Source of the DNA: Myxococcales bacterium
GTDB taxonomy: Bacteria > Myxococcota_A > Bradymonadia > UBA7976 > UBA1532
Length of the DNA: 64,000 nucleotides
Reading direction: 5' to 3'
Assembly: GCA_020633435.1 (NCBI GenBank)
Contig: JACKDP010000003.1
Span: forward strand, 496,001-560,000
In this document: positions 1 through 8,483 of the stretch, piece after piece
How the letters are laid out: each line of letters starts with the position of its first letter
Numbering within the stretch: position 1 is the stretch's first letter
Translations under genes and position numbers: made by a program
The notes under the pieces: model-generated
What the model was told of the DNA's origin: nothing
Seen by the model: the letters and a program-made list of their open reading frames with translations, nothing else
Database searches by the model: none

Positions 1-2
1 TC

Positions 3-868
3 GGCCTCATCGCGACGCTGCTGATCAGCAACCGCCTGGCCTCCCTCTCGGCCCAGGAGATCCGGGCCAACGACGCGGTCACCGGGAACGTGGAGGTGGT
101 CTACGTCCCCGACGAGCGCCTGTCGCGGGCCATCGCCCTCGGCTACGACCAGGCCGCCGCCGATCTGCTGTGGATCCGCACCATCGGCTACTTCACCCGG
201 CACTTCATCACGGACCGGCGCTACCCGTGGCTCGAGTACTTCGTCGAGCAGATCCTCAAGCTCGATCCCCGGTGGCGGCTCGTCTACCACTGGGCCGGCG
301 CGACCGTGCTGTACGGGCGGCGCTTCACCAACGAAAACATCATGCTTTCCAACCACTTCTACCAGAAGGCGCTGGATCGCTTCCCCGAGGACCACGAGGC
401 CGCCTACCGGCTCGGCGTGAACTACTACGTCGAGATGAAGAGCGCCGATCCCGAAGAGCAGAAGCGGTTTCGCGAGACGGGCCTGTCGTTCCTGGAGCTG
501 GCGGCCAACATGCCCTCGGCCCCGAGCCACCTGCGCAGCCTCGTCGCGTCGGTGTCGCGCCGGCTGGGCAAGTCCCAGCTCGCGCTGCAGTACCTGCTCG
601 ATCTCTACCTGGCCACCGAGGATCCCGAGCAGCGCCGCGAGCTGCGCTTCCGCATCGACGATGTGCGGGCGGAGCAGGGATCCGACGGCGACATGCTGGC
701 CGCCGCCGAGCGCTTCGAGCGGCTCTGGAAGGCCCGCTTCCCCTACGTCAGCCCGCCCATGTTCGGGCTCCTCGGCGAGCCGGATGGCGACGCCGTCCAG
801 GACCGATCATGGAAGACCCTCATGCCCGACATCGCCGTGCGCGAAGACCCTGCACCGGAGCCTGCCCC

Positions 869-872
<4 letters not shown>
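3..872 (+). CDS. TPR-like membrane-anchored protein, 5' end cut by the window
   Basis: The reading frame is open from base 3 with no start, so the gene begins upstream of the window; 289 residues are visible. The first visible stretch (GLIATLLISNRLASL) is hydrophobic and looks like the end of an N-terminal membrane anchor. After it comes a helical protein with TPR-like spacing (NHFYQKALDRFPEDHEAAYRLG). The motif AADLLWIRTIGYF near the start resembles a family of TPR proteins common in Deltaproteobacteria. There are no catalytic motifs. A GTG at 90 could act as an internal start but has no strong ribosome site, and the open frame upstream argues against it. Its stop codon overlaps the TTG start of the epimerase, so the two genes are probably co-translated. 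Function unknown; a role in surface-structure assembly is only a guess from the neighbouring pilin genes. Confidence 0.75.
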
Positions 873-1831
<959 letters not shown>

Positions 1832-1841
1832 GCGGCATCGG

Positions 1842-1881
1842 GGGTGCCGTAAATCGTCACCGCTGACGAATTGCGGCACCC
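1842..1881. promoter_or_regulatory. Imperfect 18-bp-arm palindrome upstream of pilA
   Basis: Two 18-base arms that match at 16 positions as inverted repeats (outer GGGTGCCG/CGGCACCC, inner TCGTCA/TGACGA) with a 4-base spacer. The centre is about 107 bases upstream of the start site predicted from the -24/-12 promoter, a usual position for a sigma-54 enhancer-binding protein such as PilR. It also lies 11 bases after the epimerase stop, so it could act as a terminator, but no T-run follows on either strand. Confidence 0.55.
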
Positions 1882-1942
1882 GCGGGCGCTCGATCTCGGC
1901 CCTCTGCCCCTCGAACTCGCCGATCCTGGGCTCCGAAGCGGT

Positions 1943-1958
1943 TGGCACGGCCCCTGCT
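1943..1958 (+). promoter_or_regulatory. Sigma-54 (-24/-12) promoter of pilA
   Basis: TGGCACG, four bases, then CTGCT: the invariant GG (1944-1945) and GC (1956-1957) are exactly 10 bases apart. Only one base differs from the consensus TGGCACG-N4-TTGCW. The predicted start site is near 1969, giving a leader of about 55 bases. pilA is sigma-54-dependent in Myxococcus and Pseudomonas. Confidence 0.8.
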
Positions 1959-2023
1959 CTAGAGAGAAACCAGGGGCGAGACACTCAAGCCCAGCACCAT
2001 CTGGCGACGAGAGAGGGACAAAG

Positions 2024-2563
2024 ATGCAGAAGCTTCGCAAGGCCAAGGGGTTCACGCTCATCGAGCTGATGATCGTGGTTGCCATCATCGGCATTCTGGC
2101 CGCCGTCGCGATCCCGGCGTTCATGAAGTACATCCGGCGGTCCAAGACCTCCGAGGCGACCATGAACCTCCGGAAGCTCTTCGACAGCTCCATCGCGTAC
2201 TACAACAACGAGCACACCAACCGCGCGGGCTCCATCCTCTCGCGCCAGTTCCCGGTGACCAAGGACTTCACCCCGGCGGCCACGGCCTGCAACGGCGGTG
2301 AGTCCAAGAAGTTCGCGCCGAACCCCGCCCTCTGGGCCGACGCGACCTGGCAGTCCCTGAACTTCGCCATCGATGACCCCTGGCTGTACCAGTACCGCTA
2401 CGAGGCCGGCGGCACCGGCGTCGACTCGTTCTTCACCGCGGGCGCCTACGGCGACCTGGACTGCAACAACACCATCTCGACGTTCGAGCGCTCCGCCACG
2501 GTGGACGCCCAGAACAACATCAACGGTGGTGCCGGTGTGTACACGAAGGACGAGCTGGAGTAA
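2024..2563 (+). CDS. pilA: Type IV major pilin PilA
   Basis: A 179-residue type IV pilin. Residues 1-9 form a short basic leader ending in KG; prepilin peptidase would cut before FTLIELMIVVAIIG. Glu at mature position 5 and the hydrophobic alpha-1 segment (FTLIELMIVV...AIPAF) are classical. The globular part holds two cysteines (TACNGG and DLDCNN) that could form the D-region disulphide. Length and style fit myxobacterial PilA, the subunit of pili for S-motility. The start is the ATG at 2024, preceded by GAGAGGG; longer in-frame extension upstream has no ribosome site and lacks pilin character. It has its own sigma-54-type promoter and a strong hairpin terminator, so it is probably a highly expressed single-gene unit. 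PilR/PilS and the assembly ATPases are not in this window. Confidence 0.9.
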   Translation: MQKLRKAKGFTLIELMIVVAIIGILAAVAIPAFMKYIRRSKTSEATMNLRKLFDSSIAYYNNEHTNRAGSILSRQFPVTKDFTPAATACNGGESKKFAPNPALWADATWQSLNFAIDDPWLYQYRYEAGGTGVDSFFTAGAYGDLDCNNTISTFERSATVDAQNNINGGAGVYTKDELE

Positions 2564-2586
2564 GCCTCCCCTCGGTCCGACCCGGT

Positions 2587-2619
2587 AGAAGCCCGCCCAC
2601 TCGGCGGGCTTCTGCATTT
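2587..2619 (+). terminator. Rho-independent terminator after pilA
   Basis: Perfect 11-bp stem (AGAAGCCCGCC / GGCGGGCTTCT) with a 5-base loop, followed by GCATTT, 23 bases after the pilA stop. The T-tract is short but the stem is very stable. Confidence 0.8.
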
Positions 2620-2693
2620 CGGACCTCTGACACCATCGGCATGTCCTATGCTGTCGTGGTCTGCGATCCCCTGGTGTGACGAGGAGGTCCCCC

Positions 2694-3221
2694 GTGCGTC
2701 TACCTGGCCGAAGCTCTGCTGCCCGCCGCGGGCGTGGCATGACGCTGATCGAGCTGATGATCGTGGTGGTCATCATCGGCATCCTGTCGGTGCTCGCCGT
2801 GACCGGGTACCGCAAGTACACCTTCCAGGCGCGCAACAGCGAGGCGATGAACTTCCTCCAGGCCATCCGGGCTGCGCAGGAGTCGTACTACCAGAGCTTC
2901 GGCCGCTACTGCGGGCGCCCGCAGGGCGATCTCTGGCCGCTCCAGATCGCCGGCGACGTGAAGGAGGAGTGGGGGGATCCCCAGCCCGAGACGTGGCGGC
3001 ACCTGGGGGTCAAGTCGCCGGGCTGGGTCTGGTTCCAGTACGAGATCCGGGCGGGCGGCCCCAACGACGCCCCCGAGGGCGGCGTCTTCGCCAACCCGCC
3101 GGCGAAGCCCTGGTTCGTGGCCCGCGCCCATGGCGACTTCCTGCAGGGCGACAACAAAACCTCGCTCTTCGAGATCACGTCCGAGACCGAGACCGTCTTC
3201 GTCGAGAACGAGAACCACTGA
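2694..3221 (+). CDS. Second type IV pilin-like protein
   Basis: A 175-residue prepilin-like protein. A basic leader (MRLPGRSSAARRGRG) is followed by MTLIELMIVVVIIG, so cleavage after Gly and Glu at mature position 5 are preserved. Mature residue 1 is Met instead of the usual Phe. The C-terminal region is unlike the neighbouring PilA, suggesting a minor pilin or an alternative major pilin. GTG 2694 is chosen because AGGAGG sits six bases upstream; a GTG at 2676 is in frame but lies before that ribosome site. It follows the pilA terminator, so it is probably transcribed separately. It could also be a type II secretion pseudopilin, although no gsp genes are nearby. Confidence 0.85.
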   Translation: MRLPGRSSAARRGRGMTLIELMIVVVIIGILSVLAVTGYRKYTFQARNSEAMNFLQAIRAAQESYYQSFGRYCGRPQGDLWPLQIAGDVKEEWGDPQPETWRHLGVKSPGWVWFQYEIRAGGPNDAPEGGVFANPPAKPWFVARAHGDFLQGDNKTSLFEITSETETVFVENENH

Positions 3222-3233
3222 GCCGCGGGCGCG

Positions 3234-4136
3234 TCACGACGCGTCGCCCGGCGTCCCCCCCACGAGCTGCACCAGCCCCCCGAGGCCCGCGACCACCAGC
3301 ACGGTGAGGGCGTAGGCCAGCGACAGGCCCAGCGCCTCGGGCCGCGGCACCCCGAGCAGGCCCAGCAGGCCCACGAGCGCCGTCTCCCGCGGGCCGATGC
3401 CGGCGATGGAGAGGGGGAAGAAGGCCGCCACCAGGGCCAGAGGCACCACGATGAGCAGGGCGGAGGCGGCGACGGGCACGGCGAGGCCGTGGGCGAGCAG
3501 GCCGAAGATGAGCAGGCTGAGGCCGTGGCCGACGAAGCTGATGCCGAAGGCCCCCACGAGCTGCCGCGGCCGGCTGACGGGCGGGATGAGGCGGAAGAGC
3601 GCCTGCAGGCGGCCGGTGAGCAGCGCGCCCGCCACGATGAGCACGCCGAGGCCCGCGAGGATGCCGATCCACACGAGGAGCGTGGCCCGATCGACGATGT
3701 CGGGGCCGAACACCACCCCCACCCCCAGCACGAGCGCCAGCGCGGACAGGCCGATGAGGCGCTCCAGCAGCACGACGACGTAGCTGGCGGCGGGGTGGCG
3801 GAAGAGCCCCCGGACCAGGACGCCGCGCACGACGTCGCCGCCCACCGCGCCGGGCACGTAGGTGTTGTAGAAGAGGCCGATCAGCGTGAGCCGCGTCACC
3901 GTGACGAGGCCGGGGGGCGTCTCCACCCCGAACGCCCGCATCAGCATCCGCCAGCGCTGGCCGGCGACCACCAGGGCGAGGCCGAGGAGCGCGATGGCCG
4001 CGAGCAGGGTGGCGATCGGCAGGCGCAGCAGCACGTCGCCGAGGGCGGGCAGGTCGTCGGAGCGGACGAGGAACCAGGCGATGGCGGCCACCGCGGCCAG
4101 CTTCAGGCCCAGGCTCAGGAGGCGGCGTCGGGTCAT
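3234..4136 (-). CDS. LPG-synthase-type/UPF0104 flippase-like integral membrane protein
   Basis: A 300-residue protein with about eight hydrophobic segments, matching the lysylphosphatidylglycerol synthase transmembrane (UPF0104/AglD-like) family. Conserved family signatures are visible: YNTYVPGAVGGDVVRG, LLERLIGL and the C-terminal FPLSIAGIGPRE. Such proteins often accompany glycan-assembly genes and are thought to move lipid-linked intermediates. It is the last gene of a minus-strand operon; its ATG overlaps the stop of the mannosyltransferase gene (ATGA), implying coupled translation. No soluble aminoacyl-transferase domain follows, so it is not a complete MprF. Confidence 0.85.
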   Translation of the reverse strand: MTRRRLLSLGLKLAAVAAIAWFLVRSDDLPALGDVLLRLPIATLLAAIALLGLALVVAGQRWRMLMRAFGVETPPGLVTVTRLTLIGLFYNTYVPGAVGGDVVRGVLVRGLFRHPAASYVVVLLERLIGLSALALVLGVGVVFGPDIVDRATLLVWIGILAGLGVLIVAGALLTGRLQALFRLIPPVSRPRQLVGAFGISFVGHGLSLLIFGLLAHGLAVPVAASALLIVVPLALVAAFFPLSIAGIGPRETALVGLLGLLGVPRPEALGLSLAYALTVLVVAGLGGLVQLVGGTPGDAS

Positions 4137-5629
4137 GGGCGGAGGGACTCCCGGCAGGCGGGGATGATCGGGGCGCAGGCGCGAAACGCCACCTGCGCGC
4201 GGGCGGCATCACCAACCCGCTGATAACACTCACCAATTCGCCGCAGGGCGCGTCCGCGGGGCGGGCCGTCCTCGGGCGTCCGCTGCAGCAGGGCCACCGC
4301 CTCGTCGCAGCGATCCTGCCGGGCGATGGCCCGCGCCAGGTTGAGGGCGACGCCGGGCTGGGGCGGGGTCGCGCCGAGCGCGCGGGCGAGCAGGGCCTCG
4401 GCCGGCGCGATCTGCTCGCGGCTGAGCAGCAGGGCGCCCAGGTTGGCCAGGGCCAGGCTGGAGGTCGGATCCTCGTCGAGGGTGTGCAGGTAGAGGTCCT
4501 CTTCGGTCGACCAGACCTGGATGCCGCGCTCGGTCTGCAGGACGAAGAGGGCGAGCACGGCCACGACGGCGGCGCGGAGGCCGCGGCCGCCGCGCAGCAG
4601 GTCACCCCCGGCGAGCACCAGGCCCGGCAGGGCGATGTAGAGCCAGCGCTGCAGCCCGGGCCAGCCCAGCGGCACCAGGAGGGCGGCCGGGAGGAGGGCG
4701 CCGAGCCACCAGGCGATGCCGATGGCGGCGAGGGACCGGCCGCGCCACCACGCGGCGAGGCCGCCGCCGACCAGGGCCGCCGCCACGACGCCATGCAGGA
4801 CGCGCTCGGCCACGCTCAGGCTGGCGATCCACGGGCCCAGCACGACGATGCCGAGGTCGGTGGGGACGAGGCTGGCTTGCAGGGCGCGGTACCAGACGGA
4901 GGGGAGGGCGGCGAGCAGGCTCAAGGGGTCTTCGATGGCGGGGGCGCCGGCGGCCTGGGCCCGCAGACCCAGCGCGAGGGCCAGGCCGAGGGCGGCGGCC
5001 ACCCAGCCCGCGGCGGGGGGCAGGCGGCGGCCCGAACGCTGCGCCGCGGCGAGGGCGAGCGCGACCGGGAAGAAGATGAGGCCGGACTCCTTGGCCAGGA
5101 GCGCGAGCGCCAGGAGCGCGGCCAGGGCGGGCACGCGCCGCCAGCGCAGGCCGCCGGCCACCACGATGACGGCGCCGGCGCCGGCCAGGAGGGCGAAGAT
5201 CTCGGAGCGGCCGTTGATCCAGGCCACCGCCTCGACGGCGGCGGGGTGCACGGCGCAGAGGAGCGTCATCACGGCGGCGCGGGCCGGGCTCACCAGGCGG
5301 CGGTAGCCGGCGAAGAGGGCCGCCATGGCCGCGAGGTGCCAGAGGACGCTGCTGAGGTGGTAGCCCCAGGCGGCCGGCCCGAAGAGCTGGTGATCGATGA
5401 CGAATGACGCCAGGGCGAGGGGCCGCCAGGTGGGGATGGCCCCGGCGTCGGCGCCCGCCGACCACATGGCGGGCTGCTGGAAGACCTGCGGCAGGGCCGA
5501 CCAGTGGTGCAGGCGGTCGGTGATCACGAGGTTGTTGACGTCGTCCCAGACGAAGCCGCCCAGCAGCGCCGGCAGCCAGACCGCCGCGGTGACGCCGAGG
5601 ACGGTGGCCGCGAGGGCCCGCGTGGTCAC
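4133..5629 (-). CDS. GT-C mannosyltransferase-like membrane protein with TPR tail (copy 2)
   Basis: A 498-residue multi-spanning protein of the GT-C/protein O-mannosyltransferase (Tmtc-like) type. The first extracytoplasmic loop carries WDDVNNL with the acidic pair expected for polyprenyl-phosphate-sugar binding. The segments SSVLWHLAA and INGRSEIFALL are shared with its paralogue in the same operon. The last roughly 130 residues form TPR-like helices (SLALANLGALLLSREQIAPAEALLARAL). The start GTG 5629 overlaps the stop of the GT2 gene (GTGA), and no separate ribosome site is visible. Predicted role: transfer of sugar from a lipid donor outside the membrane, possibly to protein or surface glycan. 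Substrate unknown. Confidence 0.82.
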   Translation of the reverse strand: MTTRALAATVLGVTAAVWLPALLGGFVWDDVNNLVITDRLHHWSALPQVFQQPAMWSAGADAGAIPTWRPLALASFVIDHQLFGPAAWGYHLSSVLWHLAAMAALFAGYRRLVSPARAAVMTLLCAVHPAAVEAVAWINGRSEIFALLAGAGAVIVVAGGLRWRRVPALAALLALALLAKESGLIFFPVALALAAAQRSGRRLPPAAGWVAAALGLALALGLRAQAAGAPAIEDPLSLLAALPSVWYRALQASLVPTDLGIVVLGPWIASLSVAERVLHGVVAAALVGGGLAAWWRGRSLAAIGIAWWLGALLPAALLVPLGWPGLQRWLYIALPGLVLAGGDLLRGGRGLRAAVVAVLALFVLQTERGIQVWSTEEDLYLHTLDEDPTSSLALANLGALLLSREQIAPAEALLARALGATPPQPGVALNLARAIARQDRCDEAVALLQRTPEDGPPRGRALRRIGECYQRVGDAARAQVAFRACAPIIPACRESLRP

Positions 5630-6339
5630 GGCCGCCGGGCTTGCCGCCGCTCTCGCTCCATCTGGAGGCGCAGGCGGAACAGCTCGCGGAACGTCTGCAC
5701 GATGCGGCGCGTGGAGGTGGCCTTGGAGTGGCCCGCGATGCGGTCGTGGACGTTCATGTAGACGGTGCGGACCTGGAAGCCGCCCCGCTTGGCGCGGATG
5801 GGGATCTCGAGGTTGAGCAGGAAGCTGTGGGAGCGCGCGCCGAGCTGCTCCAGGACGGCGCGGCGGACGAGGTAGATGCCCTCCGTCCGGGCGCGCGTGC
5901 CGACGATGACGGTGGTCAACGAGCGCAGCCCGAGCGAGAGAATCTTGCGTCCAATCGGGTACTTGCGGTTCTGGTACAGGGACGTGATGAGGTCGGCGCC
6001 AGGGGTGGCCTCGAAGAAGATCAGCAGGTCGTGGGCATCGATCTGCCCATCGGCCGGCATGATGGTGACCCACTCCTTGCGGGCGCGCTCGAAGCCGGCG
6101 AGGAGCGCGGCGCCCATGCCGCTGTTCTGGGCCAGGTGGACGGCGACGATCTCGGGGTGGGCCTCGGCGAGGGCGTCGATGAGGGCCGGGGTGCCGTCGC
6201 TGGAGCCGTCGTCGACGATGATGAGCTCGGGGTCCGCCACGTGCGCCCGCAGGAAGTCGAGGGTGCGCTCGACGCAGGCGGGCAGGGCCTCCTCCTCGTT
6301 GAAGGCGGCCATCACGATGGTCAGGCTCGGGAAGCTCAT
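5626..6339 (-). CDS. GT2 family glycosyltransferase (polyprenyl-phosphate sugar synthase-like)
   Basis: A 237-residue GT-A glycosyltransferase, family 2. The N-terminal TIVMAAFNEEEALP is the nucleotide-sugar-binding start, IIVDDGSSDGT holds the first acidic motif, and MPADGQID is the DxD-like metal site. It lacks the C-terminal membrane helices of larger dolichol-phosphate-mannose synthases. GGAGG lies four bases before the ATG. It sits between two GT-C membrane enzymes and overlaps both genes, so it probably makes the polyprenyl-phosphate sugar those enzymes use (inference from the DPM-synthase/PMT logic). Confidence 0.87.
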   Translation of the reverse strand: MSFPSLTIVMAAFNEEEALPACVERTLDFLRAHVADPELIIVDDGSSDGTPALIDALAEAHPEIVAVHLAQNSGMGAALLAGFERARKEWVTIMPADGQIDAHDLLIFFEATPGADLITSLYQNRKYPIGRKILSLGLRSLTTVIVGTRARTEGIYLVRRAVLEQLGARSHSFLLNLEIPIRAKRGGFQVRTVYMNVHDRIAGHSKATSTRRIVQTFRELFRLRLQMERERRQARRP

Positions 6340-8003
6340 GGATCCTCCACGCCGGCGTCCGGCGCGTCCGGCTCGACCGCCTCGGTGGCGGGGGCCGCCT
6401 CGGTGGCGGGGGCCGCGGAGGCGGGGGCCGCCTGCGCCACCTGCCCGCGGGCGATGGGCAGGCGGTCGGCGCAGATGGGCACGTAGTCGGCGCAGCGGCC
6501 ATAGGCCACCACGGCGTCGGCCCAGAGGCCGTTGACCTCGTAGCAGCGGCCCAGGCTGTAGGCCACATGGGCCGGGATGCGGCCCGCGACGCGGTTCTCG
6601 GCCATCTCGACGGCCTCGTCGCAGCGATCCTGGGCGGAGATGGCGCGGGCGAGGAAGAGGTAGGCGTCGGGGCGCGGGTTGGGCAGCTTCACGCCGCGGC
6701 GCAGGACCTCCTCGGCCTCGGCGGCGCGGTCCACCTCGATGAGCCAGGCCCCCAGGCCCACGTACCCGTAATCGATCTCGGGCTGCTCGTCGACCATGGC
6801 CCCGAAGAGGCTGCCGCCGGTGCGCCAGACCGGGATGGCGCGCTCGGTGAGCACGACGGCGCCGAGCAGGGCCGCCACGCCGGCGATGGTCCCGGTGCGG
6901 GGCGACACGACGCCGCGGAAGCCGTGGTAGACGAAGAGCAGGAAGCCGGGCAGGCCGATGACCAGCCAGCGGTAGTAGCCCGGCCAGCTCTTGATGGCGA
7001 TGAGGGCGACGGGCACGAGGGAGCCCATCCACCAGAGCAGGCCCACGGCGGCGATGCGGCGGCCCCGCCACCAGAGCGCCCCGGCCAGGACGAGCAGGCC
7101 GATGGAGCAGGTGGTGTAGAGGCGGCGCTCGAAGCTGCCGATGCCGCCCAGCCAGACGCTCAGGTGCTGGAGGGAGCGGTCGATGGGCAGGAGCGTGGTG
7201 TGGAACGAGCGGATCCACACCGGGGCGAGGGCGTTGAGGGCCTCGGGGCTGTAGGCCACGCCGGGGGCGAGGCCGCCGGTGAGGGCCCGGGTGCGCATGA
7301 CGCCGTAGACCACGAGGGCCACGACGGCGGCGGCGAGGACGGGCCAGTGGATGCGCTGCCAGGGGTAGCCACGGCCGGCGCGCCCGTCGGCCTCGCCGGC
7401 GAGCCAGACTACGGCGGGGAAGAAGATCAGGCCCGCCTCCTTCGAGAGGAGCGCGCCGAGGAGGCAGAGGCTGCCGCCCAGGAGGCGCAGGGGGGTGACG
7501 CGCGGGGCGGAGACGAGGGCGAGGGCGCCGGCGCCGAAGAGGACGGCGAAGACCTCGGAGCGGCCGTTGACCCAGGCCGTCGCCTCGGCGCAGGCCGGGT
7601 GGGCGGCCCAGAGGGCGGCGAGGGTGAAGGCGGCCGTCGGGGTGGCGAAGCGCAGGAAGGCGCGGAAGAGCACGAGGGACGCGAGGGCGTGCCAGACGAC
7701 GCTGCTCAGGTGGAAGCCCGCCGCGCGGCGGCCGTAGAGCTGGAAGTCGAGGACGAACGAGGCCAGGGCGATGGGGCGGTAGGTGCCGATGGCCGCCTGG
7801 TCGCGCTCGGCCGACCACATGGCGTCGTGGCGGAAGACCTCGAGGAACGAGGACCAGTCGGCGAGGCGATCGCTGGAGACGAGGTTGTTCACGTCGTCCC
7901 AGACGAAGCCGTTGGCCACCGACGGGAGCCAGACGAGGAAGGCGAAGCCGAAGAGGATCAGGCCGAGGACCCTCGTGTCGGCGAGCAGGTCGTTGCGGAT
8001 CAT
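6336..8003 (-). CDS. GT-C mannosyltransferase-like membrane protein with TPR tail (copy 1)
   Basis: A 555-residue paralogue of the other GT-C protein in this operon. WDDVNNLVSSDRL is the lipid-sugar loop motif; SSVVWHALAS and VNGRSEVFAVL match the sister protein. Several membrane helices are followed by a TPR-like soluble tail, then a low-complexity Ala/Pro/Glu end. That end contains two perfect 18-base repeats at 6381-6416. The ATG at 8003 is preferred: the upstream extension in frame is Pro/Arg/Cys-rich shadow sequence. The stop overlaps the GT2 start (ATGA). Probably the first gene of a four-gene glycan operon. Likely to glycosylate a secreted or surface target; pilin is a nearby candidate but unproven. 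Confidence 0.82.
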   Translation of the reverse strand: MIRNDLLADTRVLGLILFGFAFLVWLPSVANGFVWDDVNNLVSSDRLADWSSFLEVFRHDAMWSAERDQAAIGTYRPIALASFVLDFQLYGRRAAGFHLSSVVWHALASLVLFRAFLRFATPTAAFTLAALWAAHPACAEATAWVNGRSEVFAVLFGAGALALVSAPRVTPLRLLGGSLCLLGALLSKEAGLIFFPAVVWLAGEADGRAGRGYPWQRIHWPVLAAAVVALVVYGVMRTRALTGGLAPGVAYSPEALNALAPVWIRSFHTTLLPIDRSLQHLSVWLGGIGSFERRLYTTCSIGLLVLAGALWWRGRRIAAVGLLWWMGSLVPVALIAIKSWPGYYRWLVIGLPGFLLFVYHGFRGVVSPRTGTIAGVAALLGAVVLTERAIPVWRTGGSLFGAMVDEQPEIDYGYVGLGAWLIEVDRAAEAEEVLRRGVKLPNPRPDAYLFLARAISAQDRCDEAVEMAENRVAGRIPAHVAYSLGRCYEVNGLWADAVVAYGRCADYVPICADRLPIARGQVAQAAPASAAPATEAAPATEAVEPDAPDAGVEDP

Positions 8004-8132
8004 GGGGCCGCATCGTCGGCTGGCGGATCCCCGGGCGCAAGCCCGAACGCAGCGGGGGGCCGCGGCGGGCGGCGGAGGGGCCGGGGAGGGGCAGGAAAAC
8101 ACAAGAGTTTCAGGTGGTTGTGCCGGCAGTGA

Positions 8133-8411
8133 CTACCAGTAGTCGGCTTGCACGGTGGCGTCCCCGGCCAGCCGGGCGAGGCAGGCGATGCGCCAGGGGC
8201 CGGGATCGGCGATGCGATCGAGGAGGGCGCGCTCCGCCACGTCGGGGGCGGCCAGGGGTCCGGTGACGCGGACGCGGCAGGCGAGGCAGACGCCGCGGCC
8301 CCGGCAGGCGTAGCCAATGGGCAGGCCCGCGCCGCGGATGACGCCGAGCAGGGTGGCGCCGGCGCGGGCCTCGGCGGTGCGCCCGCTGGGCAGGAACGTC
8401 ACCGTCGGCAT
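8133..8411 (-). CDS. [2Fe-2S] ferredoxin
   Basis: A 92-residue ferredoxin of the adrenodoxin-like pattern: the cluster ligands are CRGRGVCLAC (CX5CX2C) near residue 40 and a fourth Cys in IACLAR near residue 75. The N-terminal VTFLPSGRTAEARAGATLL is the usual beta-grasp start. It would carry electrons in the cytoplasm; no partner reductase or oxygenase is nearby. The ATG at 8411 is chosen; a GTG two codons upstream would also be in frame. There is no convincing ribosome site for either. It lies at the head of the glycan operon on the same strand, separated by 129 bases. Confidence 0.85.
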   Translation of the reverse strand: MPTVTFLPSGRTAEARAGATLLGVIRGAGLPIGYACRGRGVCLACRVRVTGPLAAPDVAERALLDRIADPGPWRIACLARLAGDATVQADYW

Positions 8412-8483
8412 GGCCACGCGCCCGTGGACGGCAGGGCGCCTCCCGGCTTATCGTGCCGCGGCATCGCCCCGGGAGCCCTGCCC

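Noticed and set aside
13..92. GTG 90 as the start of the first gene
   Set aside because: The frame is open to the left edge with a hydrophobic stretch that fits a membrane anchor, and no ribosome site precedes 90.
6381..6416. Perfect 18-base tandem duplication at the end of the first GT-C gene
   Set aside because: In frame and codes only for a low-complexity Ala/Pro/Glu tail; ordinary slippage, not a regulatory element.
4484..8132. Long plus-strand open frames opposite the glycan operon
   Set aside because: They read as Gly/Ala/Arg/Glu-rich low-complexity sequence with no domains and lie antisense to well-supported genes; such frames are expected in very GC-rich DNA.
8131..8144. GACTAC-CA-GTAGTC inverted repeat at the ferredoxin stop
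   Set aside because: A 2-base loop cannot form a stable terminator hairpin, and no T-run follows.
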